Source of the DNA: Telopea speciosissima
Lineage: Eukaryota > Streptophyta > Magnoliopsida > Proteales > Proteaceae
Length of the DNA stretch: 64,000 bases
Reading direction: 5' to 3'
NCBI RefSeq assembly: GCF_018873765.1
Contig: NC_057925.1
Location: 14,271,568-14,335,567 of the forward strand
A program made the position numbers and the translations under genes. The notes below the pieces were generated by a model. It did no database searches. It was not told the origin of the DNA and worked only from the letters and a program-made list of their open reading frames with translations. How positions within the stretch are numbered: position 1 is the first letter of the stretch; each line of letters opens with the position of its first letter. Below are positions 48,556 to 60,664 of this stretch, one piece after another.

Positions 48556-50234
48556 TTTTTGAGGGATTTAGAAACCAGTTACTCTTAAGTAACTACAAAT
48601 TTAAATTGATTCTGATTTTTCATGTATGAGAACAATTCGTTGGAAGTGTTTGGTTTTATAGAATGATTTCCAAAACACCCACCCCAACCCAATGATGAAG
48701 ATAATGAATTTTATCATCAATTAATCCGAAGCTACATGGGATGTCTCTTTCACAAAACTAGCCAAACATGCTCTAAACTGTTGGACGAATAGACCAATCT
48801 CTGAGTTACTCTAAATGGCAGACAAATCCTCACCTAAGCATGGTTCTCATTTTTTTTTTTCTCTCCTCTAGGGGAGTGGGGGAGGGGGTGGACTGGAGGG
48901 GGAGAGGTTTCAGTAGGAAATAATTTTAAGGGAAACAGTTCTCTGAGTAAGCGGTGTAGGATAGGCCAGCGGTCTCTATCTCTATCTCTCTCCTCTCAAC
49001 CTCTATATATGAATTGTTATGTCCTTTTCTTGTGTATCGGTTAAAACAAACACCAAAGAAACACGAATAATAACAAAACAGAACAAAGATGGCACAAAGA
49101 TTTAATGTGGTTCACACGCCAATTTGATGTGCTACAGCCATGCCCGAAGTTGAAGATGATTTACTATGTAATGGAAGAAGATTATAGTATAGTTCTCTCA
49201 AGAACACCAAAACGAGCTAGATCTCTCACCCAAAAACTCTAACTCGAAAATCCTCAAATCTCAATTGTTTCACTTGCTTACACATCAAAATGCCATCATA
49301 TAGAGATGAATACAAAATACGAAATGACATCTTTTGTAATTTTAGTTACTTCCTCTACTCACTTTAAACTGAAATTGTACCAATGCGATGCTTGCATTGT
49401 CGTTTATCACATAGATTGACTCATGTCGTAAATAGTGATGCGTTCTACTTCACTAGGCATAGTGGCAGGAAGAAAACCCATATATATATACGAACGCACC
49501 CAAACACAGGAGTGTACATAAATACCGCCTGCCCCTACCCCCTCCCATGAAATAAAAAATCGCATCTATGTTGATGCCCCTGCATATGCTCTCATCAACC
49601 CCCACATTAGTGCAGGCGTTGCACGACTAGACAACGATATAAATAAATCACATTTGTGATGGAAGCTTTGCCAAAGAATCTTGTAAAGCTGGTTGTACTT
49701 TTGTTATGTTAATTGATAAAAATTTAGAGCTTGTATCCATAGATTTTAGATATGCAGGATATGCTCAAAAGGCAAAAGCAAACTGATTATACTAAGGACT
49801 TCAACGAGCAAAGTTATTGGGAGTAACAATCATAGATGTTTGAACTAATTGTTAAGAGCTGGTTGGTTGGTTGGATCATTGCTAGACTTTTTAATGGCCG
49901 TGGGGTTTATTTTCTATTCTCCTATTTATCAACACCATTATGAAACATTATGGAGCATAAGTTTCTATAGCTTATAATCTAGCTAATAGTGTTTAAATAG
50001 AGAAACAAAGAGAGACTATGACTTTGAATTTGGATGTTGTTTTTTTTTTTTTGAATTAATTATTATTTAAAAAAAATCATTCAAGACTGAATTCCAATAT
50101 CTCTAATCATGGCTATGTGATGGACTAATTAAGTTTCTTTTCAAGGGATTATCAATAACTGTTGGATTTTATTATTGTTTTAATATTAAAGATTCAAAAT
50201 TCGTTTGCCTTTTCTATTGAATGTATCTTTTGAA
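48556..50234. other. LBD 3' flank and degraded repeats
   Basis: Contains, on the minus strand at about 49038-49215, a relative of the LTR-type fragment at 3820-3990. 49260-49470 resembles parts of 46376-46560 (CTTTTGTAATTTTAG.TACTT, GCATGATGC-like words). No gene seen. Confidence 0.5.
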
Positions 50235-50537
50235 GGATATACACAACACACACCACACACACACCTGATGATGATAGAAGACAATTTAATTATTCTGTTT
50301 AGCCTTCTAAGGAAAGGGGATGAAAATTTCTACATTCCTTTAATAACTGCCACCTGGCCTTTTGGTTGGGCCCAAGTGTTATTAAACAAGTATGAAAGGT
50401 CTAAGAAGAAAAACCAATTAGAACCATTTGGAAAACCCAAACATGGGGACATATAATCGAAATAAGCCACGAAGTATGACAAATGGCCTTATCAAGGAGG
50501 TCCCGAAGCCATCTTACGGTCAGCCTACCATATTATT
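50235..50537 (+). repeat. 300-bp dispersed repeat, copy 1
   Basis: From GGATATACACAACACAC to ACCATATTATT it matches 59687-60000 with only scattered differences. The open frame inside (83 codons) is shared by both copies, but has no recognised family and is probably not a gene. It ends exactly where the LINE fragment begins. Confidence 0.85.
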
Positions 50538-52208
50538 TTCAAGCGTGTTTTTATCAGCAATGTTGGGATTTTATTTGGGAAGATGTGGTTAGTTTTGTCC
50601 AAACTTTTTTCAAAAATGTGACTCTCCCTACTAGGTGCAACCACACTTTGTTTTGTATGATACCTAAAACTGAGAATGCCACATCTGTGATGGATTTCTG
50701 TCCTATTAGCCTCTGTAATGTCAGCTACAAGATCATAGCAAAAACTATGGTCAACCGACTCAAGCCCCTCCTCCCGTCTGTTGTCTCCCCTTTCCAGGCG
50801 GCTTTTGTGGCCGGCCGACAAATTGAGGATAACATTGCCATAGCCCAGGAAATTTTTCAGTTTCTTAAGCAACACAAAAGTAAGGTTGGCTATGCTACTA
50901 TTAAGATAGATATGTCCAAAGCCTATGACAGGGTTGAATGGAATCTCCTGTCCAATCTCCTAAATTATCTAGGATTTGATGACCATTGGATCTCTTTGGT
51001 AATGGCTCTAATAACCACAACCTCCTTCTCTTTCAAACTGCAGGGGAGCTCTTTTGATTACCTTGTCCCTCAGAGGGGGTTGCGCCAAGGCTGCCCTTTA
51101 AGTCCTTGCCTTTTTCTATTGACTATGGAAGTGTTATCCAGACTGGATATAGGGAGATTGGCCTCTTCAAAGGCATTAAGATTGCACGCACTGCACCTGA
51201 AATATCTCATTTGCTTTTTGCTGATGATACTTTCATTTTTTGTCGTGCTACTGATGACGATTTTTTAACTATTATGTCGGTCCTTGATCTATTCTCTGAT
51301 ATTACAGGACAAGAAATTAATTTTGGTAAAAGTGACATTTTCTTTAGCAAAGGGGTTGGGTTGGAAAATAAAAAACAACTCTGCAACCTTTTTAAGATGA
51401 AGGAAATGACAATTAAGTCTGTCTTAGGAATTAGGCTATGCCATTCTAGATCCAGACATAAGGACTTTACTATCCTGGTGGATAGAGTCTGATCTAAGCT
51501 TTCTACTTGGAAGGCGAATCTTCTCTCCTATGCGGGAAGAAGAGTTTTGATCCAATCTGTATTGGCCTCAACTCCTGCATATCATATGTCCCATTTCCTT
51601 CTGCCTCATAAGACGTGTCAGGAGTTAGATAGAATTTACCTTAGATTTTGGAATAATGACCATGGGGATAAGACTCGTAGTCACTTGGTTGGATGGGATT
51701 CTATTTGTAAGCCCCCTGCTTTTGGTGGCTTAGGCCTCCAAAAATCAAAGGTCCATAATAGAGCACTAATACTTAAGCTTGGATGGAGACTTATTACTGA
51801 ACCATCATCAGTTGGGGTAGAATTCTTAAGGCTAAGTATTTTCCCAAATCTTCCATCTTTGACCCTAAAATTTGTCAAAAGAGAGGATCTTAGACCTGGA
51901 ACAACATATCCAAGATCCTCCCGGACTTGAGGACCATCTCTTTTCGCCGAGTTGGGAATGGACAGGCTACTTCCTGTTGGTACGATCCTTGGGTCCCCAT
52001 GAGGACAGGTAAGTCCATACCTTAGGTAATTCTCCTCTCTCCAAACTTTGGCTCTGTAAGTGATTTCATTCATAATGACTGGGACATTTCTAAGTTAATT
52101 GCATGTTTTCAATCCTCCTCTGTGCATGCAATTCTTAGAATTAGTATCACTAAAGCCGAAGACTCGTGGTGGTACACACTTTCTAAAAATGGGAGCTTCT
52201 CTACCAAG
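50538..52208 (+). mobile_element. L1-type LINE fragment: reverse transcriptase, truncated at both ends
   Basis: Plus-strand RT core: NHTLFCMIPKTENATSVMDF, FQAAFVAGRQIEDNIAIAQE, GYATIKIDMSKAYDRVEW, QRGLRQGCPLSPCLF, LLFADDTFIFCRATDD, and downstream SYAGRRVLIQSVLASTPAYH and GGLGLQKSKVHNRALILK. There is a frame change near 51120, a stop at 51490 and further damage near 51930. The endonuclease and ORF1 are absent, and the 3' end stops in the region before zf-RVT (SKNGSFSTKK), where it meets copy B of the long repeat. Unlike the 36-41 kb LINE it belongs to a different lineage, to judge by the divergent RT sequence. Confidence 0.88.
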
Positions 52209-55200
52209 AAAATTGATTTGATGTGTTTATGTTGTAATCCGAACAAAACATAATAAATTGTAAGGGAAAGATAAGTAATATTGAAATCCATGGATAAATA
52301 GAATTTTGTAGCGAAATTATTGTTATAAATCATATTATTATTTATCATTAATTGTAAGGGGAAGATAACTAATATTGAAATCAATGAATAACTAATCACT
52401 AAGAAGATAACTAATATTAAAATCATAAAATGAACCCTACTATCAAATCGTTCATTTACTATCCAGCTAATGTAGTTAACGAGGAGATCAATGGAAGCAT
52501 TGTTACAATTCTCCTTACAACCAGAAATTTCTCACATTTTAAAATCAATGGATAATCAACACCTATTCACAAACTTTTACTCAATGGTTTTTTATTTGTT
52601 TCATTCGGTTTGGTCTGGTTTTTTCGGTTGGTTTTGGTCAATCTTATCGGTACGGGCTAGGTTTTGACACCCTTAATAATTCCCAATCCCTTGTGAAAAT
52701 TGAACCTAATCCAAATTCTTGACATAAAGAAAAAGTAAGTTTTCCCAAAATATATTTAAGGGAAAAAGAAGTCGCACACCCCTACGCCAGACACGGATGG
52801 CGAAATGACCACCCCACCCCCATGTTGATGCCTGGGCACACACTCCTATTAGCCCTTGGACTGGCGTAGGGTCACACGACCAGGTACCGTTCTCTCCTCC
52901 ATTATTTAAAAAGTCTTAATTATTCACTACCCACCTGTAAAATTTTGAATTCAATTCAAGTTCTCGACATGACGAAAAAGCAAGTAAAAAATATATGGGA
53001 GAGAGAACTCTGCATCTGCTTGGTCGCATGACCCCTACGCCAACATGGGGACCAATGGGAGTGCACCCAAACATCCAACATGGGGAGTGGGGTGGTCATT
53101 TCGCCAACCTTGTGGTTGGATGTAGGGGCATGCGACCAATCAACTTTTTTTCCCCCAAAATATATATACCTAAAAAATAAAAAGTAAATGCAAAAAATCT
53201 TGCTCCATCCAAAACACATGTGAACAAGTTGAGCAGATCAAACCTATGTAAGGGGGAAATTTATCCTCTCCAATTTCCTAAAGCTCGGCAGTGCGGCAGT
53301 GCTAGGTGGATATGCCAAGCTGGTGGAGAAAATTATCCTCTCCAACGGTCCGAGCTTTTATAGTCCACCGTTAGGTTGATGTCCACCTAGCACTGCCACA
53401 CTGCCAAACTTTAGGAATTGGAGAAGATAATAATCCTATGTAAAGGTGTCAATTGCAAAAAAAAACCGTTTTTTTTTTTTTTTTTGTTATAGTGAAATCA
53501 ATTCCAACTGTTTACCGAAACATAATAGAACTGTTTAAATTAGAACCGCTAAATCGTTTACTAATCAATTAAGTTTTGCTCTTAAAAAGAAAAACGTTTA
53601 TTAAACGCTTTGGTTCGGTTTTGAATCAATAAACCATTGGTTTGAACTGATTAAAACTGATTAGATTCAATATACCATTGAACCGATTATACATACTAAA
53701 CCATTTAAAAACCGGTTAGTCCTAACATGCTATATACGTTTTCTACTGTTTTTGTAGTGGATTTACTCCATGTAAATTAATTTAATCTGTTTTCATTTCT
53801 TAAGTCACAACGTGAGCCTAATATAGTGGTTCAAACCCAATAAAAATAGGTCCGTTCTCAATTGGGCCCAAAATTGGTAACTCGAATCAAAATCAAAATC
53901 GAAACCGATAAAACTATTTAACTAGAACCGTTTAAAAAACCATTTTATTGAAATTTTTTATCAATCGTTTCGATTTAGAATATTTATAGACACCTATTTT
54001 GTCACCCCTCGAGCGATGATGACAACAAGGTGCCGATGAATCTAGACACCTCTCTCAAACAAGGAACTCGATTTATGAGAAAAAAGACCACACCACCCTC
54101 ACATATTTGGTAATTATTAACATGACTCTCTCTCAACCGCTTTTGATGCGATGGTAAGAATTCTCTTCATAAAAGATCCGACATTGTCCAATCATGTGAG
54201 AATGGTGCATAACAGGCTTAACAGCTACCGACTCTCAACCCACCTTGCCCAGCAGGCGTAATGCTCATTGTGAGCATCGAATTGAAACGGTATATCACAC
54301 GGAGTGTCTTGCAACACCAACCATACTGGGATTACCGCACACCCTTTTCCCACGGAGTGTCTTGCAGCACCGTAGGCGGCTGTCGTCAGTGTAGTTACCG
54401 CGACCATTCGTAAATTAGGGAAGCTGGAATGTCCCGCTATCTATTGGGCAGGTGGTTGTTCCGAAGAGTATTACTTATTCCACGAGGTCTCTGACAATTA
54501 TTGGGAGGGGGTTGGAGCTTGGAATCATATAATATTTAAAAATAAAAATGGAGTCGCCACCTAGGATTAAGGCTTAAGACCCAATGGGTCTAGCCCTATC
54601 CAATAAAATTAAAAAATGTTACATGATTCCATATGGTCTGCTCAAAGAATTTGGATAAGTGGTCAGGTTTTAGGCACCCATCTCGCCCGATTGAACCGGT
54701 CTTTTACTGGATGTTTGATTTCGAATGTTCTCCCATGATGATGCAATTTATGCTAATATTTAAAATGATAAATATACATAAAATAATGAAAGAGCAAAAA
54801 AAACAAAAATATGCTTAAACGATCTACATTATGCAAAAAAATAAATAAATAAATAAAAGGACAAAATGATAATATGAACTTGACTGCGAAATATACAAAA
54901 AACGTGAAAAATGCGAAATAGGAACCACCCGACTCAGGTGGAGATGGACATACTACATGTTTCTCTCTTGTCGAGCAGGGTATTTCGTAACTCAAACTTT
55001 TAGCAGAGTAACAACTATACTATTATGAAAGAGAGATCTCACAACTCAGACTTTGGGTATAGTAACGGTTATAAGTGAGACTTCTGCTACTCGAACTTCG
55101 GATAGAGTAACGACGTCACTAGGGATGAAAGATCATTTTGCTTGCACTTCGGGCAACACCAAGGCACTAAATGGATTAGGCAGCGGGCTTCCGCGGCTTA

Positions 55201-55820
55201 ATCATCAACAGGGCTCCTGAAGGCCAAAATAAACAAAAACTAAAGTCCAAGGGAGAAGAAAAATGGACAAAACCTCTCTAGGGATCAAAACCTCCGATTA
55301 TTTATAGCAAACAAACAACTAAAACTATCACCAAACAATTTGAGATTCACTGTCTCAAACTAGCACCACCATTCACACACGAGAGAGAGAGAGACTCCAA
55401 AAGGGTGCTGCCTATAAATAGCTCGCAATCTATCTTTTTTTTATGGGAAGAGACAGAAACTAAAAGGGATTTTGATATCTCTTTAATTATAGATGATAAT
55501 CTCATCCCTAATTAAAAAGATATTCAACTTATTTTATTTTCCTAATAAATGTTATGCATAATTAAACTCTTTAATTTGCATATAAAGTCTTTCACTAAAT
55601 AATATCTCATGATGAATATAAGACATGTAATGTTAAATACTGTCTAACCCCAATTCATTGTACATGTCCCTATTAGAGATTATGTGATCACAATCAGATA
55701 CCAAAAACGCTATCAAATATCGTTGAAATAATATAATAATATATACTTGATAATAAGAAAATAATTTTGTAATCAATTTACAAAAACGCCAAGGATCTAG
55801 ATTCCAATCCGATTGATCAC
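52209..55820. repeat. long non-coding dispersed repeat, copy B
   Basis: Same orientation and block order as 15330-19895, without the 1.05-kb insertion of copy A and with a small extra segment near 54241-54300. The left end is cut inside the hAT-like element at the LINE junction. Sequence continues past the copy A breakpoint (GATTGATCACAAATTTTCTC), showing what followed in the unbroken form. Confidence 0.75.
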
Positions 55821-56680
55821 AAATTTTCTCTTTCTTCTGATATTCCCCAATTAAGGGTAGTGGTTCCATGTTGAACATCTCTTTCGTTCACGATGCACAA
55901 TCACAAATCCAACACACCGATATATAGGCTGCATGACATCAACCATTAATGTACCAAAACCCATAATGTAACACTGTAACGATAAGGGTCTGTCAGGTCA
56001 AATGGTCAACTGGTGATGGGTACGTATCTCTTCTTAATACCACAGATAGTACTACATATGAGAATTGTACCGGATTCTTTTATATACACATGTAATGTGT
56101 AATTGCATTTATGCCCTTAAATCATCATTTCTAGTGACATACAATATAACGACCATATGAACAGGATGTCCAATCCTACCCTTAGTTGAGAATTGTTTTG
56201 GGTGAAAATCCATGAAACAATCTTATAAGCTCGTAATTGAATTCATGCAATAATAGAAATTAAATTTAATTATTCAAAACAAATTTGGATTTGATGGACA
56301 TAATCCAACAGTTAAGAGGTTGTAGGGGATTCATTACAAGGGCCTCGATGAACTGGTGGGCCCATGGGGTTCGGGGTGGTCACTCCCAAGGAATTTTTTG
56401 TAAGGATACATGGGTATTTCATTAATATGTACCTATGTAAGGTTTCATTATATATTTGCAACGAGATGGTTTTCTTTGTAATCTGAGAGAGGTGCGAGGA
56501 AAAGCAGCTGTAACCTCTTTTCCATGATAGTGAAACAGGTCACATCTCATCGTGGACATAGACAATTTTGCGAACGACATAAATTCTTATGTGCATTGTG
56601 TGATTGTTGTTTGTGACTTCCATTCTTGTTTGCATTTTTTTAGGTTCTTCTTTTTCAACAGAGACATCTCTCTCTCTCTC
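55821..56680. other. intergenic with LTR-type fragment at about 56440-56630
   Basis: The stretch TGTAAGGTTTCATTATATAT ... CTGAGAGAGGTGCGAGGAAA ... GTAACCTCTTTTCC ... GATAGTGAAACAGGTC is the end of a plant copia-type LTR. It is the uninterrupted relative of the LBD intron sequence. No gene seen. Confidence 0.5.
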
Positions 56681-57127
56681 TCAAAGAGATAAAAATGGAT
56701 CCACTCACGACCACTACTTAAACCAAGTTGACATTAGAATTAAATAATCAACATATAATGTCAAGCCTTGACTTTCCCTCTCTCTCTCTCTAAAAGAGAT
56801 AAAAATGGATCCACTCACGACCACTACTTAAACCAAGTTGACATTAAAATTAAATAATCAACATATAATGTCAAGCCTTGACTTTCCCTCTCTCTCTCTC
56901 TCTCTAAAAGAGATAAAAATGGATCCAATCACGACCAGTATTTAAATCAAGTTGATATTAGAATTAAATAATCAACATATAATGTCAAGCCTTGACTTTC
57001 CCTCTCTCTCTCTAAAAGAGATAAAAATGGATCCACTCAGGACCACTACTTAAACCAAGTTGACATTAGAATTAAATAATCAGTATATAATGTCAAGCAT
57101 TGACTTTCCCTTTGCGAGAGAGAGAGA
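56681..57127. repeat. tandem repeat, four copies of about 110 bp
   Basis: The unit AAAGAGATAAAAATGGATCC ... ACCACTACTTAAACCAAGTT ... ATCAACATATAATGTCAAGC CTTGACTTTCCC(CT)n begins at 56683, 56793, 56907 and 57015 (periods 110, 114, 108). Length changes come mostly from the CT run between units. Confidence 0.92.
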
Positions 57128-57327
57128 GATGGTTCTCAAAAAGAAAACACTAAATGCTTTTTTTTTTTATAAGAAAAACATTAAATGATCCAATGAAATA
57201 ATTTTGTTACTGAAACAGTCTATGAGTAGATATAGATATTAATGGAGAAGCAGAAAATATTGACAATATCATTATTATAAACAAAGAGTTCAAAACACAC
57301 AATCCATGAAATTTCCAATACATGAAA

Positions 57328-58656
57328 CTACTGCTTGGAGCAATCAGCTGGCTTGAAATAGACCTTCCTTTTTTCAAGATCATGGCCAACCAAGAAATCC
57401 ATTTGAGCTATATTCCCAAATACACTCACACCATCTTGAGGGATAAAGGCAAAGCATACAAGTTCTTCAGACATCTTAACAAAAGTATTCAGCTGTTTCA
57501 ACTTCAGATCAGCACCACCAGAAAAATGGGCAGTGATTGAAACATTGACATCAGTATCAGCTTTGTAGCATAAACTTAATAACCCTATAGGGTCTCGAAC
57601 ACTTTCACCATCAATCAATTTCTTCACTTCTGATTCAAGATTATCGTACAAATCAATTGGGAGTGTTGTCAATGTTGAACCGGAATCGAGGAATATGTTT
57701 CCCTCATCGGCACCAACCGTCGATGAATTCTTGTATGCCAATCTCTTGTTTCCGATACTAATTCCTTCAAGGGTCAAATAATAGAATGTAAGAGGATCCT
57801 TTGATACTAAAGGAGTCGAGACGACATCATCACCCGAAACAACAGCTTCACTACCAAAATTCAATTTGCTCGTCGCATTTTCGTTCTCTAAAGGAACCAA
57901 ACAGTAAGAGAACTTGCCACCAATAGATGATTTCAGTTGCGAAATCAATGATAGAGGACCCCCTCCCAGGCCAACTATACCATTTTCTCTCTCAGTGAAG
58001 ATCCCCAAGTTTTTGTGTCCACAACCAAAGATTTTGTTTGGTAAGGGGACTGATCTGCCACTAGTGGAACCCAATGTGAATGTCTCAGTTGCAAGAAGGC
58101 CATTAGTGAATGATGTGTCCCCATAAGCATAAGAGTACTCACAAGCATTACTTTTAGCTGAACAATCACCTCCACTACCTAGCAGATCACATTGTTTTGA
58201 TTTGCATGATAGGTTTAGATAGGTTGATGAGTTGTTAGGATCAAATAGAGGATCTTTTTGCTTGTAACATTGTTCACAAGGCTTGCATTGAATCCAAATA
58301 AGATCACTACCTGTATCAACAATTGCGAGGGTCTCTACTGGTGGAGTACCAAATGATATTTTCATGAGATATGAACCACCATTAGGGAAAACCTGTGTTG
58401 AAACTTCAAATTGGGAGATAACAGATTGTTTGAAATTATTGACCCGAGATATTGATCGACGGAACGCATTCTGTAGACGCTCAAAATGAGTCACCGATGG
58501 GTCATAAGATGGAGAGAGAAATGAATCCCGGTGGATAATATCGACACTGAACCCACCATTATCACCAGCTTCAACTAGGGCAAATGTGTAAAGGTAAATA
58601 GAGAAGACTATGACTAGAGCCGGTAGGGGTGAACAGGAGCTAAAAGAAGCAACCAT
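57328..58656 (-). CDS. secreted A1-family aspartic protease, CDR1-like, 442 aa
   Basis: Pepsin-like endopeptidase of the plant nucleoid/atypical class, related to Arabidopsis CDR1, an apoplastic protease linked to disease-resistance signalling. Intronless, like many of that clade. Signal peptide about residues 1-30 (hydrophobic LPALVIVFSIYLYTFALVEA). A prosegment follows (FSVDIIHRDS, then THFERLQNAFRRSISR). Catalytic motifs DTGSD (114-118) and DSGST (324-328). Flap region YSYAYGD (174-180). Cys-rich insert CKPCEQCYKQKDPLFDP (124-140). GLGGGPLSLISQL is conserved in the family. C-terminal FGNIAQMDFLVGHDLEKRKV. Several N-glycosylation sequons (NSS, NLS, NAT). The frame is uninterrupted and the length is typical. 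The ATG at 58656 is the first in frame and starts the signal peptide. Confidence 0.95.
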   Translation of the reverse strand: MVASFSSCSPLPALVIVFSIYLYTFALVEAGDNGGFSVDIIHRDSFLSPSYDPSVTHFERLQNAFRRSISRVNNFKQSVISQFEVSTQVFPNGGSYLMKISFGTPPVETLAIVDTGSDLIWIQCKPCEQCYKQKDPLFDPNNSSTYLNLSCKSKQCDLLGSGGDCSAKSNACEYSYAYGDTSFTNGLLATETFTLGSTSGRSVPLPNKIFGCGHKNLGIFTERENGIVGLGGGPLSLISQLKSSIGGKFSYCLVPLENENATSKLNFGSEAVVSGDDVVSTPLVSKDPLTFYYLTLEGISIGNKRLAYKNSSTVGADEGNIFLDSGSTLTTLPIDLYDNLESEVKKLIDGESVRDPIGLLSLCYKADTDVNVSITAHFSGGADLKLKQLNTFVKMSEELVCFAFIPQDGVSVFGNIAQMDFLVGHDLEKRKVYFKPADCSKQ

Positions 58657-58939
58657 GATTCTTTAGAGTGTAGAGCTAGATGTGAGAATTGGAGAGCTCT
58701 AACTGCTATATATGTAGAGAGTCTAGAGACTAAAAGACGTTAGAGACGTTACAAGAAATATATGGAAGTTACAAAAGATATATGGAAGTTACAGAAGAGC
58801 AACTACAAGACGTTACAGGAAATGCATGTGAGCAGAGAGACGTTTCTTGGGGTCTTCCAATGTATAAACTTTTGGACTTCATCTGATCTGCCATGTGGCA
58901 ACGTACCAAAATGGCCCATGCTGCAAGTTTTTAACGTAT

Positions 58940-58940
<1 letters not shown>
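58657..58940. other. upstream region of the aspartic protease
   Basis: Contains tandem ATATATGGAAGTTACA-type repeats (58755-58800: GTTACAAGA and TATATGGAAGTTACA, two to three times) and the TATA box. No gene. Confidence 0.5.
58707..58713 (-). promoter_or_regulatory. candidate TATA box of the aspartic protease gene
   Basis: TATATAT about 50 bp upstream of the start codon on the minus strand, in the context ACATATATAGCAG. By motif only. Confidence 0.5.

Positions 58941-58997
<57 letters not shown>
58941..58997. repeat. (CT)n microsatellite
   Basis: Pure CT dinucleotide run of about 57 bp, the longest in the window. Confidence 0.97.
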
Positions 58998-58998
<1 letters not shown>

Positions 58999-59570
58999 AT
59001 TAATAAGAAGAAAAAAAACTGAAAAAATTACAAGGAGAGCAACCTGGGCATACCCAGGAAGCAAGCCAAAGGAGACAACCCCCATCTACAACAAGGCCAT
59101 GAGCAGGGGCTGCAACAAAGACTAAAAGAATGCAAACCCTGGCTGAAACATAGCATCAAAAGCAGTCTTCTCTATAATGTGATCGGGGACGTGGATCAAG
59201 GCTCCTGAAGTTCCAGACTTAGCAACATCTTTAGCCAAGAAATCCACAATGTGATTTGCCTCCCTACAGTAGTGTGTTCAGGGAATAGAGCTCAAGAATG
59301 GTTGAACAAAATTCCAGTCTTGGAGGGCAAAACAAGGGATGGATCTAGACTGGACCGAAAGTACCATTGAAGCAGAGTCAGATTCATTCCAAAGAGCAGG
59401 GACACTCATTTCCTTCACTTTAAGAATTCCTTCCAAGAGATCCGCAAACTCAGCTTACAAAATGGTTCTTACTCCCAAAAAAATCTTAAAAGAGGAGACT
59501 ACTTTTCTTGAGTAATCACCACCTGGGTTGCCCAATGAACTGCCTGGTCATAAGTCATGAATACTTTCCC
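58998..59570 (-). mobile_element. LINE 3' remnant: RNase H domain
   Basis: The minus strand reads, near 59270-59110, REANHIVDFLAKDVAKSGTS then GALIHVPDHI, the HxxREANxxADxLAK end of the plant LINE RNase H domain. Upstream of it are degraded RNase H residues (about 59520-59290: EFADLLEGILKVKE...PALWNESDSASMV). It has stops, and the 3' end tails into TTTTTTCAGTTTTTTTTCTT next to the CT run. Confidence 0.75.
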
Positions 59571-59686
59571 AAATTTAAGAAATGACTAGACTAGGTCCAA
59601 GTCGGTCCGAGTTTTCATTGACTCATTTCACACAACCACACACCAATCCCAAAAGGTTAACCGACTTTTAGGACCGTGGAATGTAG
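59571..59686. other. short spacer
   Basis: Nothing recognised. Confidence 0.4.
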
Positions 59687-60000
59687 GATATACACAACAC
59701 ACGCCAGTGACGTCACACACACACACACCCAATGATGATGGAAGACAATTTAATTATTCTGTTTAGCCTTCTAAGGAAAGGGGATGAAAATTTCTACATT
59801 CCTATAATAACTGCCAATTGGCATTTTGGTTGGGCCCAAGTGTTATTAAACAAGTATGAAAGGTCTAAGAAGAAAAACCAATTAAAACCGTTTGGAAAAC
59901 CCAAACATGGGGGCATATAATCGAAATAAGCCAGAAGTATGACAAATGGCCTTATCAAGGAGGTCCTGAAGCCATCTTATGGTCAGCCTACCATATTATT
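59687..60000 (+). repeat. 300-bp dispersed repeat, copy 2
   Basis: Matches 50235-50537 closely and ends at the same ACCATATTATT, after which the two loci diverge. Confidence 0.85.
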
Positions 60001-60664
60001 ACACATGGCTGAGACTGGCAGATGTATAAGATGGGATATTCCTAGAAAAGGGATGTCAAAACACATCCCCCCCCCCCCTCTATGGCTCTTAGGTAAAAAT
60101 GCATAAAAAGAAAATGGAAGAAAGTTGTCTCTGGGGGAGTGTAACGCCCACGCCCAGACACCCTTTCGCCCCACCCCCATGATACCAACACGCATGATCT
60201 CATTGGCCCCCACGCACGCGCTGAGACCCAAAGAAAATATTGCAGGTAAAATTACACAGCTTTAACCTGAAAAAAAACAGGCGCCTAAGAGAAAAAAAGA
60301 GAATCTGTCACAAACTATATCAATTATCAAAAACTTTACTAGCTACTAATTTGGATTGTAACAATTTTAAGAGTTTGACTATTGAATATTATAAGACTGA
60401 TATAGTAAGATTATACCATTTCTTAGCTTGGGAAGCTAAGTAGAACAAATGAAACTTTGAAGCCGAGGGGGATGTACTTACATTATCTCATTTAAAAAAA
60501 AAGCCAGAAAAAGAAATGTCTCAAAACTTTATTTCTTAATAAAGGGTGAGAATGTTAAATCTAAACACATGTAAAATCCCATGGCAAGAAACATCTGATA
60601 TATAGAATTCTACATTTGGGGCAACAGGAGAATGAAATATTCCATTGGCAGGGTTAAGTGTTTT
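60001..60664. other. 3' flank of the PpiC/rhodanese gene
   Basis: Holds a CGCCCCACCCCCATGATACC-type stretch (60120-60235) similar to the TGACCACCC MITE family, and probably the 3' UTR of the minus-strand gene ending at 60665. No separate gene. Confidence 0.4.

Noticed and set aside
50205-50456. 83-codon frame repeated at 59732-59920
   Set aside because: Shared by two copies of a dispersed repeat, with no known family; conservation follows from repeat copying, not evident coding selection.
56681-57127. CRISPR-like array
   Set aside because: Four long repeats abutting through CT runs, with no unique spacers, in a plant genome. It is a minisatellite.
58803-59085. Frames rich in alternating Arg-Glu
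   Set aside because: Translations of the (CT)n/(GA)n microsatellite.
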